Assembly (NCBI GenBank): GCA_037447655.1
Contig: JBBHKE010002866.1
Span: forward strand, 64,001-124,000
Source: Zygnema cylindricum
Lineage: Eukaryota; Streptophyta; Zygnematophyceae; Zygnematales; Zygnemataceae
Direction of reading: 5' to 3'
DNA length: 60,000 bases
The translations under genes were made by a program, and so were the position numbers. The notes under the pieces were generated by a model. The model was not told the DNA's origin and searched no databases. It saw nothing but the letters and a program-made list of their open reading frames with translations. Shown in pieces: positions 44,815 to 58,107 of the stretch; the first letter of the stretch is position 1; each line of letters begins with the position of its first letter.

Positions 44815-46712
44815 ATGCCCCGGCTGTGCGACGCCTGCCAGGCCGCCGGCGCCGCCGTGTTCTGCCGCGCCGACGCCGCGTACCTCTGCGCGGCGTGCGA
44901 CGGCCTCGTGCACGGCGCCAACCGCCTCGCCGGGCGCCACGAGCGCGCCTGGCTGTGCGAGGTGTGCGAGGCGGCGCCCGCCTCTCTCACGTGCCGCGCG
45001 GACGCCGCCGCGCTCTGCAACCAGTGCGACGCCGACATCCACTCCGCTAATCCGCTCGCGCAACGGCACGAGCGCTCGCCAATTAGGCCGTTCTGCGAGG
45101 GACCTCCAGCGCCACGTGGCGCTCACATACACGCTCCTCTCCTGTCAGAAGAAGACCCCTCCGCAGCCGAAGCAGCTTCCTGGCTGCTTCCTCGCCCTCA
45201 TGGACAGAGAGATCATCAGTACCCCCATGGCCATGGCCATAGCCGTCCTCAAGACAGTCCTGCCGAGTCCTCACCTCCTCCAGAAGCTTCTCCTCCCGCC
45301 GCCGTGCCTTGTTCTCCGTACACCGTAGCCTCATCTCCTCATTCTCCCATGCTGCCACGTGGCGCAATGACCAGAGCCAAGCTCGAGCTTCCTGGTCCTG
45401 ACTTGTTCTCTGACGTGGACCCCTATCTGGACCTGGAGTACGCCCAGGCCATGGGGGCCCAGGCGCCGCTGCCTCCCTCTGATAGTATGGTGCCTGTCTG
45501 TTCTGCTGACGTGGCGGCTCGCCATTCGCCCTCATCCAACGGCTCAGGATCCTTTGATTCGCAGGTCCCCCCGGGGAAGGCCTATCCGTACGCCAGTTCG
45601 TGTCTGAGCCACAGCGTAGGACTCTGACCCTGGAGGTGGAAGAAAGGGAGGGTAGGAATAGGGGAAGGAGGGTGGGGGGGGAAGAGGGGAGAGAGAGACA
45701 GGGTGGGAGAGGGAAAGACGATAGATCAGTTAAGATCTTGACAGGTTTTATCCATGGAATGAAGATTTGGTTTTAGGTTATTTGGTCTCTTTAATGGCGA
45801 TGGGGAGAGAGAAGATTAGGTTTGCGATTTGACAGTATTGAAGGGTTTGGCAGCTTGAAGGATGCTTGCCATCGGAGGATTTGTGAAGAGTCTTTTGAAA
45901 TTGGTCGAATTTCCTTTGTTCATTACCGAGGTCAATACTTAGGTTTTTGTGCAAGTAGTCTATATTTTGACATGGAGGAAATTGAGATTTCAATCAGGTG
46001 GTCTTCAAAGAAAACATTTGTCGGAGTGAGAGCCAAATGTCAAAGACGGAGGAGAAGAGAAGGAAAAGGAGAGGGTGAGGCAGAGAGGCAATCTTATGGT
46101 TGTGAAGCTCCTGTGGCTGTTGTTCTAACCTTGGTCGAATCGGTGATGCCTTTTGCAGATGTCGTCGTCATCCATGGAGGTCGGAGTGGTACCGGATGCG
46201 TCAGAAATATCCACTCAATATGACAGCCATAGCCTTCAGTTTGAGTTCCCGCCTCGGATTCTCCATGTCGGACAAATGCAACCATTGGCTCGGGAAGCTC
46301 GGGTAATGAGGTATAAAGAGAAGAGGAAGAACCGGAAATTTGAGAAGACCATTCGATACGCCTCTCGAAAAGCTTATGCAGAAAGTCGACCGCGTGTAAA
46401 GGTGGGAATTTAGATTTAAACTGTTTCCTTTGATTTCTTGCTCATGTTAATTGTCCTTTAATGGCTTTCTTAATACATGTTGGTGATTTTCTTTTTTCAA
46501 TGCCGGAGTCCATTGCTTGATTTGAATGTGTTTTTAAGTTCTTCTTCTTTCAGTTTTCCACGTGAGTTGAAACTGACATAGTCTTCTGTTGGTTGTTTTC
46601 TTCACAGGGTCGTTTCGCAAAACGCAGTGACAAAGGTCATGAGGATCCTTCAGAGAGTCTGTTTGCCATGGTGCCCTCTGCGAGCACCTTCAGCATAGTT
46701 CCTTCTTTCTGA
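44815..46712 (+). CDS. CONSTANS-like zinc-finger transcription factor (two B-boxes, CCT domain)
   Basis: Exons are 44815-45615, 46159-46401 and 46608-46712, all phase 0, giving 382 residues. B-box 1 spans residues 5-42 (C5, C8, C17, D20, C25, C28, H33, H42). B-box 2 spans 48-85 (C48, C51, C60, D63, C68, C71, H76, H85). A low-complexity P/S-rich middle follows. Then [12 protein letters not shown], the CCT domain ([42 protein letters not shown]) split by intron 2 just before GRFAKR, and a C-terminal FSIVPSF like the VP motif that binds COP1 in relatives. CCT domains bind NF-Y partners and CORE DNA elements; the family acts in light and photoperiod signalling in the nucleus. Both B-boxes keep all zinc ligands. 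The start ATG has a GC-rich context (GCGCCATGC). Exon 1 is far richer in GC than the rest. Confidence 0.93.
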
Positions 46713-47706
46713 AGGCCGAAAAGCATTTAGAATCTCTTTTGTGCATATGTAGTTGGTACGTTTAGATGGGATTATTTGTGCTTGTTATTTACTAATGCAC
46801 CCTAATCTGTCCTTGCAGTAGAGTACGTGTCACTCGGTGTAGAATTATCGTAAGGACAGACTGAAGGTGCTGTCTGTGCACTGAAATTTTGTGAAGGAAG
46901 CAACTGTAGTAGCGGTAATGTTTCAGCAGAGGCAAGTAGACAGTGAAGCAATCAATTTATAGAGTAACTCAGACAGGGGGCAGAAAGATAGTCCTCCTGC
47001 GGTTGCGTTGTATGTCTTATTTTTAAACAGCGGCATACAAGTGCCATAATTTTAAGTTTGATATGATATTTAGATTTATTTAATCAATTCACGAGTTTGC
47101 CAGACTCGGAGCAGCTGTGTATGTGTCAAGAATGTGGTGTGGTTGTCTGGACCATGTGGTGATGTTATTCCTTGTTGCAGCATGTGTGTGGAACATATGC
47201 TTAACATTATGGAAACTGGAAAAGTACTTCACTTGTAAATAAGCATCTAAACGTGACATAGTTACAATGGGATGTTGATAGTAGTGTGACAAGCTGTGGT
47301 GGGTATCAGTGGCGGAGCTTCTGAACATTAGATAGTGCCAACCAAAGCAACTGCAAATGAAACCGCTACGTATCTGCAGCGTAAATGCTGTTCTTGGGTG
47401 TGATTAATGGAGAGCAAAAGGGAATTGACACTTGGAGAACAACTGCTTACTGCAGCAAAGTGTCAATGAAGATTATGTTATGCTAGGGAAATACATTGTC
47501 TAAATGTCACTGTTTAATCAGTTCTCTAAAATTAGCTTTTTGCATTTATGCAGCATCAGATTGCATATCACATAGCAACAAAAGAAACTGTCAGGTTTTA
47601 TCATCCATCAAGGTTTGGTATATAAAACTGGAGCTGTTATTGAGTATTCTCTAACAATGTCCAACATTTTGGAATTGAATGACAGCTGTTGAATGTCTAC
47701 GTGGTA
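46713..47706. other. 3' region of the CONSTANS-like gene
   Basis: AT-rich sequence without a gene, containing the presumed 3' UTR. The convergent HIT gene ends 2 kb further right. Confidence 0.35.
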
Positions 47707-48268
47707 CACATCCAATCGCTATTAGCGTTGTGTACGCTAATTCTGTCGCGCTTTTTATTTATTTTATTCTCCATTAGTGTAGTTCATTCTATTTTTTTCT
47801 TTACTCAATTTAGGGTTAATTTTTTTGTACCGTACAAAATGGAAGTACGCCATCAGTTAATTAGTGTGGTGTACGGACAGTGTCAGACCGTACAAAATTG
47901 TACCTTTTTAAGTGAAAAAGTACTATTAATGAGTTTTAGTAGCCGCGGACGCATGAGAATGTGCGCTCTAAAAAGGGGGTCTAATCGGGTTGTCAAATAT
48001 CACGTTCGCACATATTCGTCCAGTAACCACGTTTCGACTGTGTGAACGTACGATTTGTGTACGATTTGTAAGATTTTGTACGAATACCTAATATTAGTGT
48101 AAGCATGTTTGCGACCGACATTTATTTTTTTCAAAGATCCAAATTAGAATTATTAAACAATTAGAATGTATGTTTTTTTTCAAAAATTTCAAATTCTTAA
48201 TTAGCATAAACCACGGTAATTTTTCATGTACGCTAAAGAAACTTCTACGCTAATAGCGATTGGCGGTG
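47707..48268. mobile_element. TA-flanked MITE, 562-bp copy
   Basis: The left end CACATCCAATCGCTATTAGC and right end GCTAATAGCGATTGGCGGTG are flanked by TA. It lies between two convergent genes. It shares the interior word GTGTACGGACAGTGTCAGAC with other long copies. Confidence 0.75.
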
Positions 48269-48795
48269 TAGCGCACATACTTATGCTAAGCACCGGTCCA
48301 TATTCCATTGCTAGGGATAATATTTCATATTTTACTCAGATTCATCATGTATTCCAAAGATGTGTTGTGTGGATGTCGCGGGTAGCCTCATTCTGAGAAC
48401 ATTTTTGCATATTTTTCCAATTGAAAATATAATATAGACTACAAGTTTACAAGGCAAACAAACTTCGCTAAAGCTTCATGTTTTCTATACCTAAATCATG
48501 AAGATTATTTCTCATTAAAGGGCGTTAATAATAAAAAGACATTGACATGAACATCCCCTGATTCTACAAACAAAAGAAATTAAACACAGCCTACAAATTT
48601 ACCTGATATACGATATTAACTGAAACATAATGGAACATTCTCCTTAAGTACTTAATCGATATGATGCCACAACCTACCCTGTTGAACCTATCTTTACCCA
48701 TCACTACAATTGATGTTTTTCCTCACAATCACGCCATTGTTTGATCGTAATGAGCAGATCAACAGTGTGTTAAATAAGTTCCCGTCCTAAGTCCT

Positions 48796-51700
48796 TCACT
48801 CGGCTTGCAATTTGAACTGTCCAAAGTGCTGAAAAAATGCATCTCTCAGTTTGTCAGGTTGCTCAAGACTTTCATAAATTGATTCCATTTGTGGCCAATA
48901 TGCGACCGAACCGTCATTAAAATATCTCGGAATAATGTGAATGTGAAGGTGGGAAGGAATGGAAGCTCCAGAATGAGGCCCGATGTTGATTCCTACACTG
49001 TAAGAATTGGAACCTGTGGCGTCCATGACTACCTGCAATGAACCAGATTGAAAAGAACGGAGAACTTTGTTAACTACAGGTAAAAAGAGAGGGACTGCCT
49101 CGATTAGTAGAAGACAAAGTTAACAGTCAAAGACAAAGCAGAAAAGTCCACCATTTCCAGAAAGATAAGTAGCACATACGGCTTTTAGACTCTTAGGACT
49201 CTTAACAAGATTGACTTCATAATCTTGACTGCATTTGTACGTCTAAAGCTGCAAAATAACTAGAAACAACTGTATGCCATTTCCCACAAATAGGACTGGC
49301 ACACCATCGGTTTGTAGTTTTCCATATAAATTCGTTGGGAACCAGCAGAGAAACAAATCTGACCGAATTACATTACAATGAGGGTAAACACCTACCAGGG
49401 ACGGTACTGGTATAGAAATGAACTGCACTGGAACTGAACAGATCCACATGGAGCATAAAACATCAATATGAAAAACAGAGATTATGAAGTACCCTTGAGC
49501 AATTCTTCTCTTCCCATGGACTCACTTTGCTTGCCTCTCCCACGAGCTTCAAAAGTTCCACAACCTCCTTCTCTGTACAGAGCCCAAGAGTTGCCACATG
49601 GCGACGAGGGATAACCATAACATGGCCATATTTGTACGGCTTTACACTGAATAGTACCCTTCCACTGGAATTTGAATGGAGAGCATCATCTTCTTTGCAG
49701 AGAGGACATGTTTCTTGTGAAGGTTGGTCAAATGAGAACTGGGGAACTTTGAGGGAGTCAGAACTTGGGGCAGGGGAAGAAACATTGGGAGGGAGAGAAT
49801 TAACCACTTCCTGCAATATTGCAATATCGGCATCTTCAGATTCTTGATTTTACAACATTTGAAAGGTAAGATGGGATGAGGAAATAGACTAACAGTACAT
49901 GTCCAGCTTCATAATGAGAACAAGAGGAGAATGACAATGCCATCACAAATGAGTTTCTTGTGAGTTTGATTTCTGGAATAAATGTCAACCACTGATCATC
50001 ATAGACGAGAATAAGACGTCCTTGCAGCAATTTGAACAGAAAAAAACAAGAAATAATTTCAACGTTTCAGAATAGTCGACTGGTGAAGTTTTCGGGGAGC
50101 AAGCACAGACCTTTCCTGAGGAAAGAAGTGCTTCCATAGCTTTACGCATCGGCATATCCCGAAGATGGAGGATCGAAGCCTTTGCATTGTTCCAGAAAAC
50201 AAATAAAAAACGGCAAATATAGAAATATAAAACAGCAGTTTCAGTTAAAATGTCCCATACAAAGGATCCGATCTGTCATTAGCCAAGGCTTGCTAAGAAC
50301 TGACTGAGCTCTAACAAGAACTATTCATGTAACATATTCTTTCCATTTTGGAAAACCTGTGAAGACATGATATATGGTTATCATACAAAATAAGCCTCTT
50401 GATGTCAAGATTTATAACCTCTGGTGGCTCTGAGTACAAAATAATTAGATTTCAGATAATATAAAGCCAATCTTAGTTACACCACCTGCAGAGGCTGAAA
50501 ACTACGAGATGAACGGCTGATGTGTTTGTAAAAGTAACATAAATGACGACAAAGTTCTATAATTTGTTTCATATCAGCACAGGTTTGACACAGCATTTGA
50601 GGTGCATGAATCACATTTTTTGCAATAATGTAATAATTGAACAAAGTGCTTAGTGCTTGTGCCTAAAACCAAGAGATTTATCAAAGAAACTCCCCTTGTC
50701 CCGATCACATATCTATTAATATTGTTCCTTCAATGTCACAGCTTCAACAATGAATTGATTGATTATTTCACTTATATCATATGTGATGTCACAGATCATG
50801 AATTATGTCTAAGATTGGAAGTATAACATGCAAGCATGAACCAAAAACTTAGACTATGGCAATTGAAAGAATCAAAAATAAAATTTGCCTACTCTTGTGG
50901 ACCACCACATAAAGTTGGTATCATTTGGATTTCGTGGAATTATGTGCACATGGAGATGCTCCAATCCCAGAGTTCCCAAGGGGTCATCACCGTGTGGTCC
51001 ATAGTTGAAACCGACATTTGCACTCGCCTGCAAAAACCTAAGTTTTTGGATCAATGGATTAGAAGGAATCCATTAGTACTATCGGTGTCGGTTGTGTTAG
51101 CAAGTTTATAATTAGGTTGACGGAGCATTCCACGTTCATTTAAGATTTTTATTGAACGGATATGACTAATTCACCTTGGAAAACCATAAACCACACTTCC
51201 ACCGGAGAAATAGTGTTGATCAAAGTAGTGGTGGCGACTGATAGTGTGAAAAGTGAAACACAGGACTGGATCTATTTGTGAAAGGAACTCCGGCAGAAGA
51301 CTGCAATGCAACAATTCTATGTGACCAGAGGATTCGACGGAGCGGAGTCACAATTGGAAGATAATGTGAACACAATCATTCACAGATTTTGTTCACTTCT
51401 TTATTCAAAACGGCAGAGAGAGCTTTGGCATGGAGGAAAAAAAACAATAAAGTGAGAAGATTAGGACGACAGGTATAAACGAATGAAGAGTCTGGTGAAT
51501 AAGTAGAAAATTTACAGAGTAGGAGAGGAGAAGAGAGAGAGATCGGAGGGGAGGTGGAGGGAGAGAGCACCATATTTCCTACGCCAGATTTCCCCCACGA
51601 GCTGGAAGTGAACCAGGCCGTGTAGGCCGCCTCCATCGCCGCACTGATGGCCTCCACCAGGCCGCCCATCTCATCCTCCGTCAGATCCGAGATCTGCGCC

Positions 51701-51834
51701 ACGTGGCGCACAGGGGCCACCATGACATGGCCGACCTTGGTGGCGGCCCCGTGGCTCCCTGCGCCCCATATTATTCGCGCGCTTTGACCCTCGCGCAACA
51801 CCTCTGTCTCCGAGCACACGTGGCAATCGCCCAT
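48796..51834 (-). CDS. Protein with two tandem HIT (histidine triad) domains
   Basis: Predicted exons on the minus strand are 51834-51583, 51027-50893, 50179-50111 (less certain), 49810-49526 and 49032-48796. All are phase 0 with GT-AG borders, total about 325 residues. HIT domain 1 has CHVC, GHVMVAPVRHV, ANVGFNYGPH and the triad EHLHVHIIPR. Domain 2 has CPLC, GHVMVIPRRHV, GINIGPHSGA and SHLHIHIIPR. HIT proteins are nucleotide hydrolases or transferases whose middle triad histidine attacks the alpha-phosphate. Both triads and both CxxC pairs, which in some HIT proteins bind zinc with a histidine, are intact. The exon 50179-50111 would encode a short linker (ILHLRDMPMRKAMEALLSSG). It could be skipped without changing frame. 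Start ATG 51834 follows a GC-rich leader. Substrate unknown. Confidence 0.82.
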
Positions 51835-51894
51835 GGCCCAGCCAGCCCTGTAAAGCTACTAGAAGATGCTCGCGTCTTAACAAATGTGACAGTA

Positions 51895-52068
51895 CAACAC
51901 TAATAACGATTAGCGGTGACATTAAGAACGACTACTGCAGCGGTGTACAGCGACTGACGCTAATTACACCGTACCTGTAGTAGCGTGAAGAAACAATTAG
52001 TATATCAATAGGGTCAAAATTTGGGGGCGCGCATATAGTGTTCTTGACACTATAAGCGATTCACGGTG
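51895..52068. mobile_element. Remnants of TA-flanked MITEs between two divergent genes
   Basis: CACTAATAACGATTAGCGGTG (near 51897) is one right end. CACTATAAGCGATTCACGGTG ending 52068 is another, with the interior GGGTCAAAATTTGGGGGCGC. Left ends are poorly preserved (about 51948). They lie in the likely promoter space of the HIT gene and the coiled-coil gene. Confidence 0.55.
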
Positions 52069-52532
52069 TACTGTTCTGGACTGTATTCGGCGGTTGGGTG
52101 ACGTCACTTTAAGAATATATATTTATAATACAAGAGAAAAGACTAGGAAGAATGTCCACATGGTAAATGGTGAGTGGAACGAAGGAGCCGTCGAACATTA
52201 GACGCACAAGGAAGCTGTCCACTTTACGCTTTGCCGTACATATTCATGAAAATCATGAAAGAAGTCACTTTCATAAAAACTCACTCAAATCATGTTAAAA
52301 AGAATCCCCATCAGCATATGATATCCATGTGTCCTGCATGTATATGTACTAAAAGTATCCAAGTCTGTCGTTACTGGAAGTTCGCCATAAAACAAAGCCA
52401 AATCTCGCTATTAAGTCTTGTCTTAATATAGTGAATTTCCTTTCAGAGAGAAGTATATAATAGTCTATTTCCTGCAGGAAATCTCCTACAATTTGCCTTT
52501 TTCGTTTGTTTCACTAATTTTGTGAAATGCAG

Positions 52533-54751
52533 GGCCGTTTTGAGAATGGTCGACAAGCCGCTGCGGAGACTTCTGCGAGGTTGGAGTTCTTCATATCTAG
52601 CCATTCATAATATTATATCTATTCATTCTAGCCATTTATCTTTGAATTGCTCTGCGATTTAGCACATCTCAGCAGAAGCCTTTCTGTCTCTATTTAAAGA
52701 TAACTGGACAAGGAATTGCAAATTATGGTGTGTGTTTATTGTTCGAATTTATGGCATTAAAAAAAATCGTTGATATCAACTTAATGTAATAGCTTTTTGA
52801 AGCGATGGAGAAAAGCTTGAGAGCCTCTGTTCTCTGTCAAGCCTGTTTTGGCGTCATTGTCATCACAATGCTTATAGCCATGGAGGCCGTCATCGACATC
52901 ACTGAAAATCATCAATGCCATTTCACCGATTGACGTGTGACATTGTGTCTCAGGCGATTCACTGACGTCAGGCTGGCGGCTGCCAGTGCCGCAGAAGAGA
53001 GAGCGGTGGTTGTGATGGCAGCTCATGCAGAGAAGGTTGCAAGAGACAAAGACCTAAAGGAGAGGCTGGAGAGTGCTAAGCAGCTGGCCACAAAAGCATA
53101 CCATGGTGAGTTTAGGTTCAGCGGAGCCGCCAGCATGCGTCAAATGTCACCGTTATCCGTGGCTGATGAGACACATAACAAACAGTGTGTGATGTTGAAG
53201 AAGTGTAGTGAAGTTGATCATCCTGGATTTAGAGCGATGGCAAATAGAGGAAAGCTGTACATCTAGCATCCTACTCACCAGCGTTGCTATAAGTTTTAAT
53301 TAACGTTTGAAATATGTTTGATATAAATATGTTTGAATTATGCTATATTTGAAATAGCATGGTCCACACTATTTTACATCAAGCAGATCTCAGCGAAGTG
53401 TGTCATGCTAATATCTATGGACCCTTGTTATCTCATCAGCACTCTAAATTAAGCAGTAGTTCACCCTAGTTTATGCTCAACTGTTTTCAAATAAATGTTT
53501 TGACAAGAAAAACTTGCTATGTTGATTGCATTTCAGGGTAAGCGTGCCTTACTCTTTAGTGGAAATGACCCGCCATATGTTTACATGGCTCTTGTCAAGC
53601 GTCACCATTTTGTGTTGACATATTGTACAGAAACAGTCCAAACCGAATGTTGAATCACAAAAAGTGGTGTGAGAACTGGCTGCACATGAAGCCCACTAAC
53701 TTGCTTAGATGGCTTTTGCATTTATAACATTGTTTAGCTGGACTTGTCAAATGTGAAAACGATAGAATGAAGTGCTTCAGAAACCTAGCCGGTGCTTTTG
53801 ACAAAGCAACAGAGGCTTAAGAGTGTGTGGTGCCATGTGGCAGCCTTGCACGAAGTGAAGCCGGTGCTGCGAGAAGTGAAGGAGAAGCTGATGAGGGGCC
53901 AACAGCAGCTGACGTTGGGGCGACTTGGGAATCCAGAGTAAGCCAACTACGCTATTTGCTCACATCACCAACCGGGAAACTAGAGTCCTATTTTCTATTG
54001 GTTTTTTCTTTTTGATTTTTTCTTACGTCGAAAGAATCACGCCTGGCTTGTTTGTTGGAGTTGTTTGACATTGTGAAGCTGGATTCTGTTTTGGTCAAAC
54101 GAAGTGTTCCAAGTTCTGTGTTGAAATTTTCATTTTTGGTGAAGATAGCCGCTAAAATTCTGATGAACCATTGGTTGTGTCGCAGTGCATCATGGTAGGA
54201 AGCGATTGAAAAAAAACACTGGTTGAAATTGGAAGGAGGGATTTGAAAGGCAGCCACTGTATGCAACATGTTCCATATGTTTAGGGCTTAGGCTCTTTGA
54301 CGCACCCAATACCGATAAGTAAACAAAATAAGTAAGGCGGTTAGACAGGGCCGAGAAGAGAAGACATTCGAATAAACAACAATTGGAGGAGACTAAATTG
54401 ATGTTCATATGATGTATTCACTAGAAATATTTGTGGTAATTCTCAGGATTGCCACCTTTTTAGATAAACAAGTTGTTTCAAGCCAAAGATTTTTATTTTC
54501 GGTAATTGTCTGCAAATCTTTTAGACAATAATGGAAGCCCGCAAGTTTCTTAGGGATGCTCAAGTGCTTGGAGGATTGAAAGGTTGTCATGTGGTGGTGA
54601 GTGCAGGTTACAGGCGGATTTGGAGAAAGAAGTGAAGGAATTGAAATCAAGGGTGATGGCCTTGGAGATGGCAAAAAGCGAATACGAAAAGGAGCTCTCA
54701 GACGCTCGGAGAGTCGTGTCTGAAATAAAGGAAGCTCTCGGTATTAAATGA
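52533..54751 (+). CDS. Coiled-coil protein of unknown function, 5' end not identified
   Basis: Four exons join in compatible phase: 52533-52579, 52954-53105, 53844-53937 and 54607-54751 (stop TGA), about 145 residues. They read GRFENGRQAAAETSAR, then ASAAEERAVVVMAAHAEKVA, LHEVKPVLREVKEKLMRGQQ and LQADLEKEVKELKSRVMALE, ending EIKEALGIK. The composition is rich in A, E, K, R and L with heptads, so a largely helical coiled coil is expected. No family is recognised. The first exon shown is preceded by a splice acceptor (AATGCAG), so at least one upstream exon with the ATG is missing, somewhere in 52080-52530 or beyond. A candidate exon at 54524-54581 does not keep frame and was left out. Confidence 0.6.
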
Positions 54752-57700
54752 GAAATGGAAGGGAATTACTATTCGAGACACACGTAAAAAGCTGGGAGAT
54801 GTGAGATTTTCAAAACTATTTTGCATTTTTGATTTTGAAAAACAAAAAGGAGCTAACGGATAAAAGTTGAATACCAATCGAGACCAAGTGTAGCCAATTT
54901 ACAGAACAGAGCTTCTGCGAAACAGGTGATGTATCGGTGTGTAAAAATGCAAATTTTTCTCTTTTGTCGCTTCCACTATGTTTATTAGACAGTATCCTGA
55001 AGAGAGGTGCAATTTTTTTGATGTTAGGATCTGATAAGGAGAACTCCAGGATGACTCGAGTAAGTCGTTTCATAGCTTGCAATAATCAACGTTAGTTTGT
55101 ACGTGTATAAAAGGAAGAATATGCTTCTTTCATTTCATGTCATGCAGAAAAAGTTCACTAGTCTGTACGTGTAGATGAGGAAGAACATGCCTCTGATTTT
55201 GAGTGGACATGTTAGAGAGGATTAAGAGAGTGCTTTAATGTGAACAGATTGGGCGTATATATTTTCTGACAGATCTTTCTCTTGCATCAATCCTTGCGGC
55301 CTCTATGCATCTGAGACATGGAAGTCCTTTTCAAATTTTCTGGTCATTGCAACCTGTATGTTATATTTCCACCGTGGTCCAGCTATGCACACCCAGTGTG
55401 GACAGAGGATGATGCACAGAAACCCTGATGATCGATCATTATTAATATTATTGCTAGTGGCCACAGAGGTCAACAGCACCTTGTATGCTCTTAACGCACA
55501 TTATTGTATGAAATGCTTTTGTGGCAGCGTAGATGACTGACCCCATTTCCTACACACCAAAAGACGTGCAAGCTGATGTTGTTCTAACAGATGTCTATCT
55601 TGTTTAAAGACACAGCAGAATCGTAATGTTTAATAATAATTATAGTTATTCAGACTTTTTACAAGCCAAATTGTAACACAGCTGTTGACCCAAAAGGTGA
55701 CCTAAATACACATCAGACCTTCTAATGACTTTCATCCCGTGAATGCGCCCATCATAATCATTCAATTTTTTGAGTAGACTTTTTTGAGTTACCACTGAGA
55801 CCTATGTTTCCACAAGCCACATGTGGATCCTTTATTGACTTTGAGAATTGCACATGCAACAACATGTACATTAATGAATGACCAGTGCCCAAGTTTTAGA
55901 AAGGGCACACGATAAGAAAATTAATGCAACCATGGATCTGGAAAGAGTAGGCTAATGCATCAGTAGAGGACAACACCTGATTTCCTCTCATACAGTCATG
56001 CGAACACCCTCGCAGTTCAAGAACCAGAAGCAGGCGCTCAGTTCGGTTTCAGTTGCATGGATTGCTGCACGTCTATCTCGTTTTCCTATGTAGCACAGAG
56101 ACTTCATAACCAGCTTGTTTTGTGGAAAATCATTTTTTAGCAAAAGGAGTGTACTTTTCTACAGAGCATCAATTTTTTAGTAACGGACACTGCTAGCTTT
56201 GGAGAACTGCTCACATGGATTTGGAAACGCGGCAGTTGAAAGGGCGTCCATGAAACGCCATTTTCATTATACTAGCATGACATGAGAAAGTGAGAATAAT
56301 CTGCCGAGGTACACAAAACTACAGAAATATAATTTTTTCGGAACACAACCGGATGGTAAAGAACAACAAAGAGAGGACAAACAAAGCTTTACTGTAACCG
56401 AGAGAACTGGAAACAAAATTTAACATAATAAAGATAGAATACTAACAGCATATCCCTCGTGTACATTCACGTTTTATATTTAAACCATGTATTTATTTCA
56501 AACTAAGTTGATGTTTTAAAATTAAAAAAACCTACAATGGTTTAACACAGATAGTGAAATCCACACTGTTATTTTGAAATGTCTCGCAACAGATTTGGTG
56601 AGACATCGCCACCTCCTAATGCCATACTATTCACGTTTCACTAGAAGAAAAAACTGCTCTTCACTTAATGCACAAACACAATATTATTTAGCAGTAAGAT
56701 TTCAAAATTTAAAAAATAATTGTCACTGAAAAATCATCGTCATTTCAAGAAAATATAGACAAAAGAAAGCACGTCATAATGGTTCGCTTTGAGGTCTATG
56801 TCATCCACAGCATACCTTGAGACAATATTTGTTTGGAGAAACCCCTCCTTTTTGAAAGTTAGTGTTCACTAACTTCCAAAAATGTTCCACCCTTTTTTTT
56901 GAACACTTTCCGTTTTCAGATTTTCCAGAATTTTCACATGTCTTTCAACTACCTCCAGTCGTTTTCTGAATGCATCCAAAATAATTGAATTCATCGTCAA
57001 TGGAATGCAAGAAAAGTCTGCATAATCATTACAATTCCTTCGTCTATTTTAACCTTTCCCTTTTCTGGAAGGGTTTCTAAGTCCTCACTTTGTTTAAAAA
57101 TCCACATAAACTTCCAGGATTAAGAATAAAATACAAGAATAAATTATCCACATAAATCCCTTTTCTCCTTTTCTCCAATTCCCCTTTTCTCCTTAACCAC
57201 ATATAGTGTGGTTAACATGAAAACTTATGTCAATTTCCTACATCCACTACCACTGTTCACTATAAACAATGAGAACACAGAACACATGAAGTGTAAACAG
57301 AATTTTTACACTAATTCATTTACCAGAAAAGAGGGAACCAATGAACTAATGTGGACCACATGTTTTCTTATGTATAAACCTGCACTGTAGTCAGATTGCC
57401 TACCATTTTAAAATTTCAGTCCTTAAACTAGTGTGGACCACAGTAACTGTCAAAGAGAATGCATGGAATTTCAGGCGCTCATAGAAAAACGTATGAGGGA
57501 GGTTTGTGGTGATTTGCCACAACCAATAATTTCGTCTAAATACATAAACTCTGTCAAAAATGGCAAAGGATGCCATGTACCATATTGACCAATTCTAGAT
57601 CGTAAATGCAATATATCAAGACAAAACAACGCGATCTTATATGCAATAAGTGCATATGTACCTTTGCAGTTACATTGCAATAACTGTTATGCCGTCAAGA

Positions 57701-58107
57701 AATGTCAATAACATGGTTGAATGTTGCTCAAAACTTGAATGGAACGTAACGATCATGATAGGAATCTCCAACCAACTTCGGACTTAGAGGGCCATTAGTG
57801 TTTGGGGGTGATTTAACTGGCAATTAAATATGTTTTTATCGGCATTAAACGGCCAGTCAAGGGGAAATTCGTGGGTTTGAAGGAATTCCTACGGGACATT
57901 TTTAAAAAGTTGATCGGGCATAATTAAATAGGTTTAAATAGATTCTCAAGGACTTTTAACTGATTGCTGAAAAATATACGGAGGATTTAGAAGGGTTCAA
58001 GTTCAGTTTTCACCATTATCAGTGTTGCCCACAGAAGTTATGAAGTTTTAGCTCACATTGAGATACATGTTCATGTGTTACATAACATATATCTTTTAGG
58101 ATATAAA
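54752..58107. other. Intergenic stretch without recognisable gene
   Basis: About 3.3 kb of AT-rich sequence. Frames are under 90 codons and carry no motif. No transposon ends of the types seen elsewhere are evident. Confidence 0.4.

Noticed and set aside
45083-45535. 150-codon minus-strand frame opposite the CONSTANS-like exon 1
   Set aside because: It arises from the GC-rich codon usage of the real gene on the other strand and has no family pattern.
54524-54581. An extra exon (MEARKFLRDAQVLGGLK) in the coiled-coil gene
   Set aside because: Its phases do not match the neighbouring exons, whereas direct joining of 53937 to 54607 keeps the frame.
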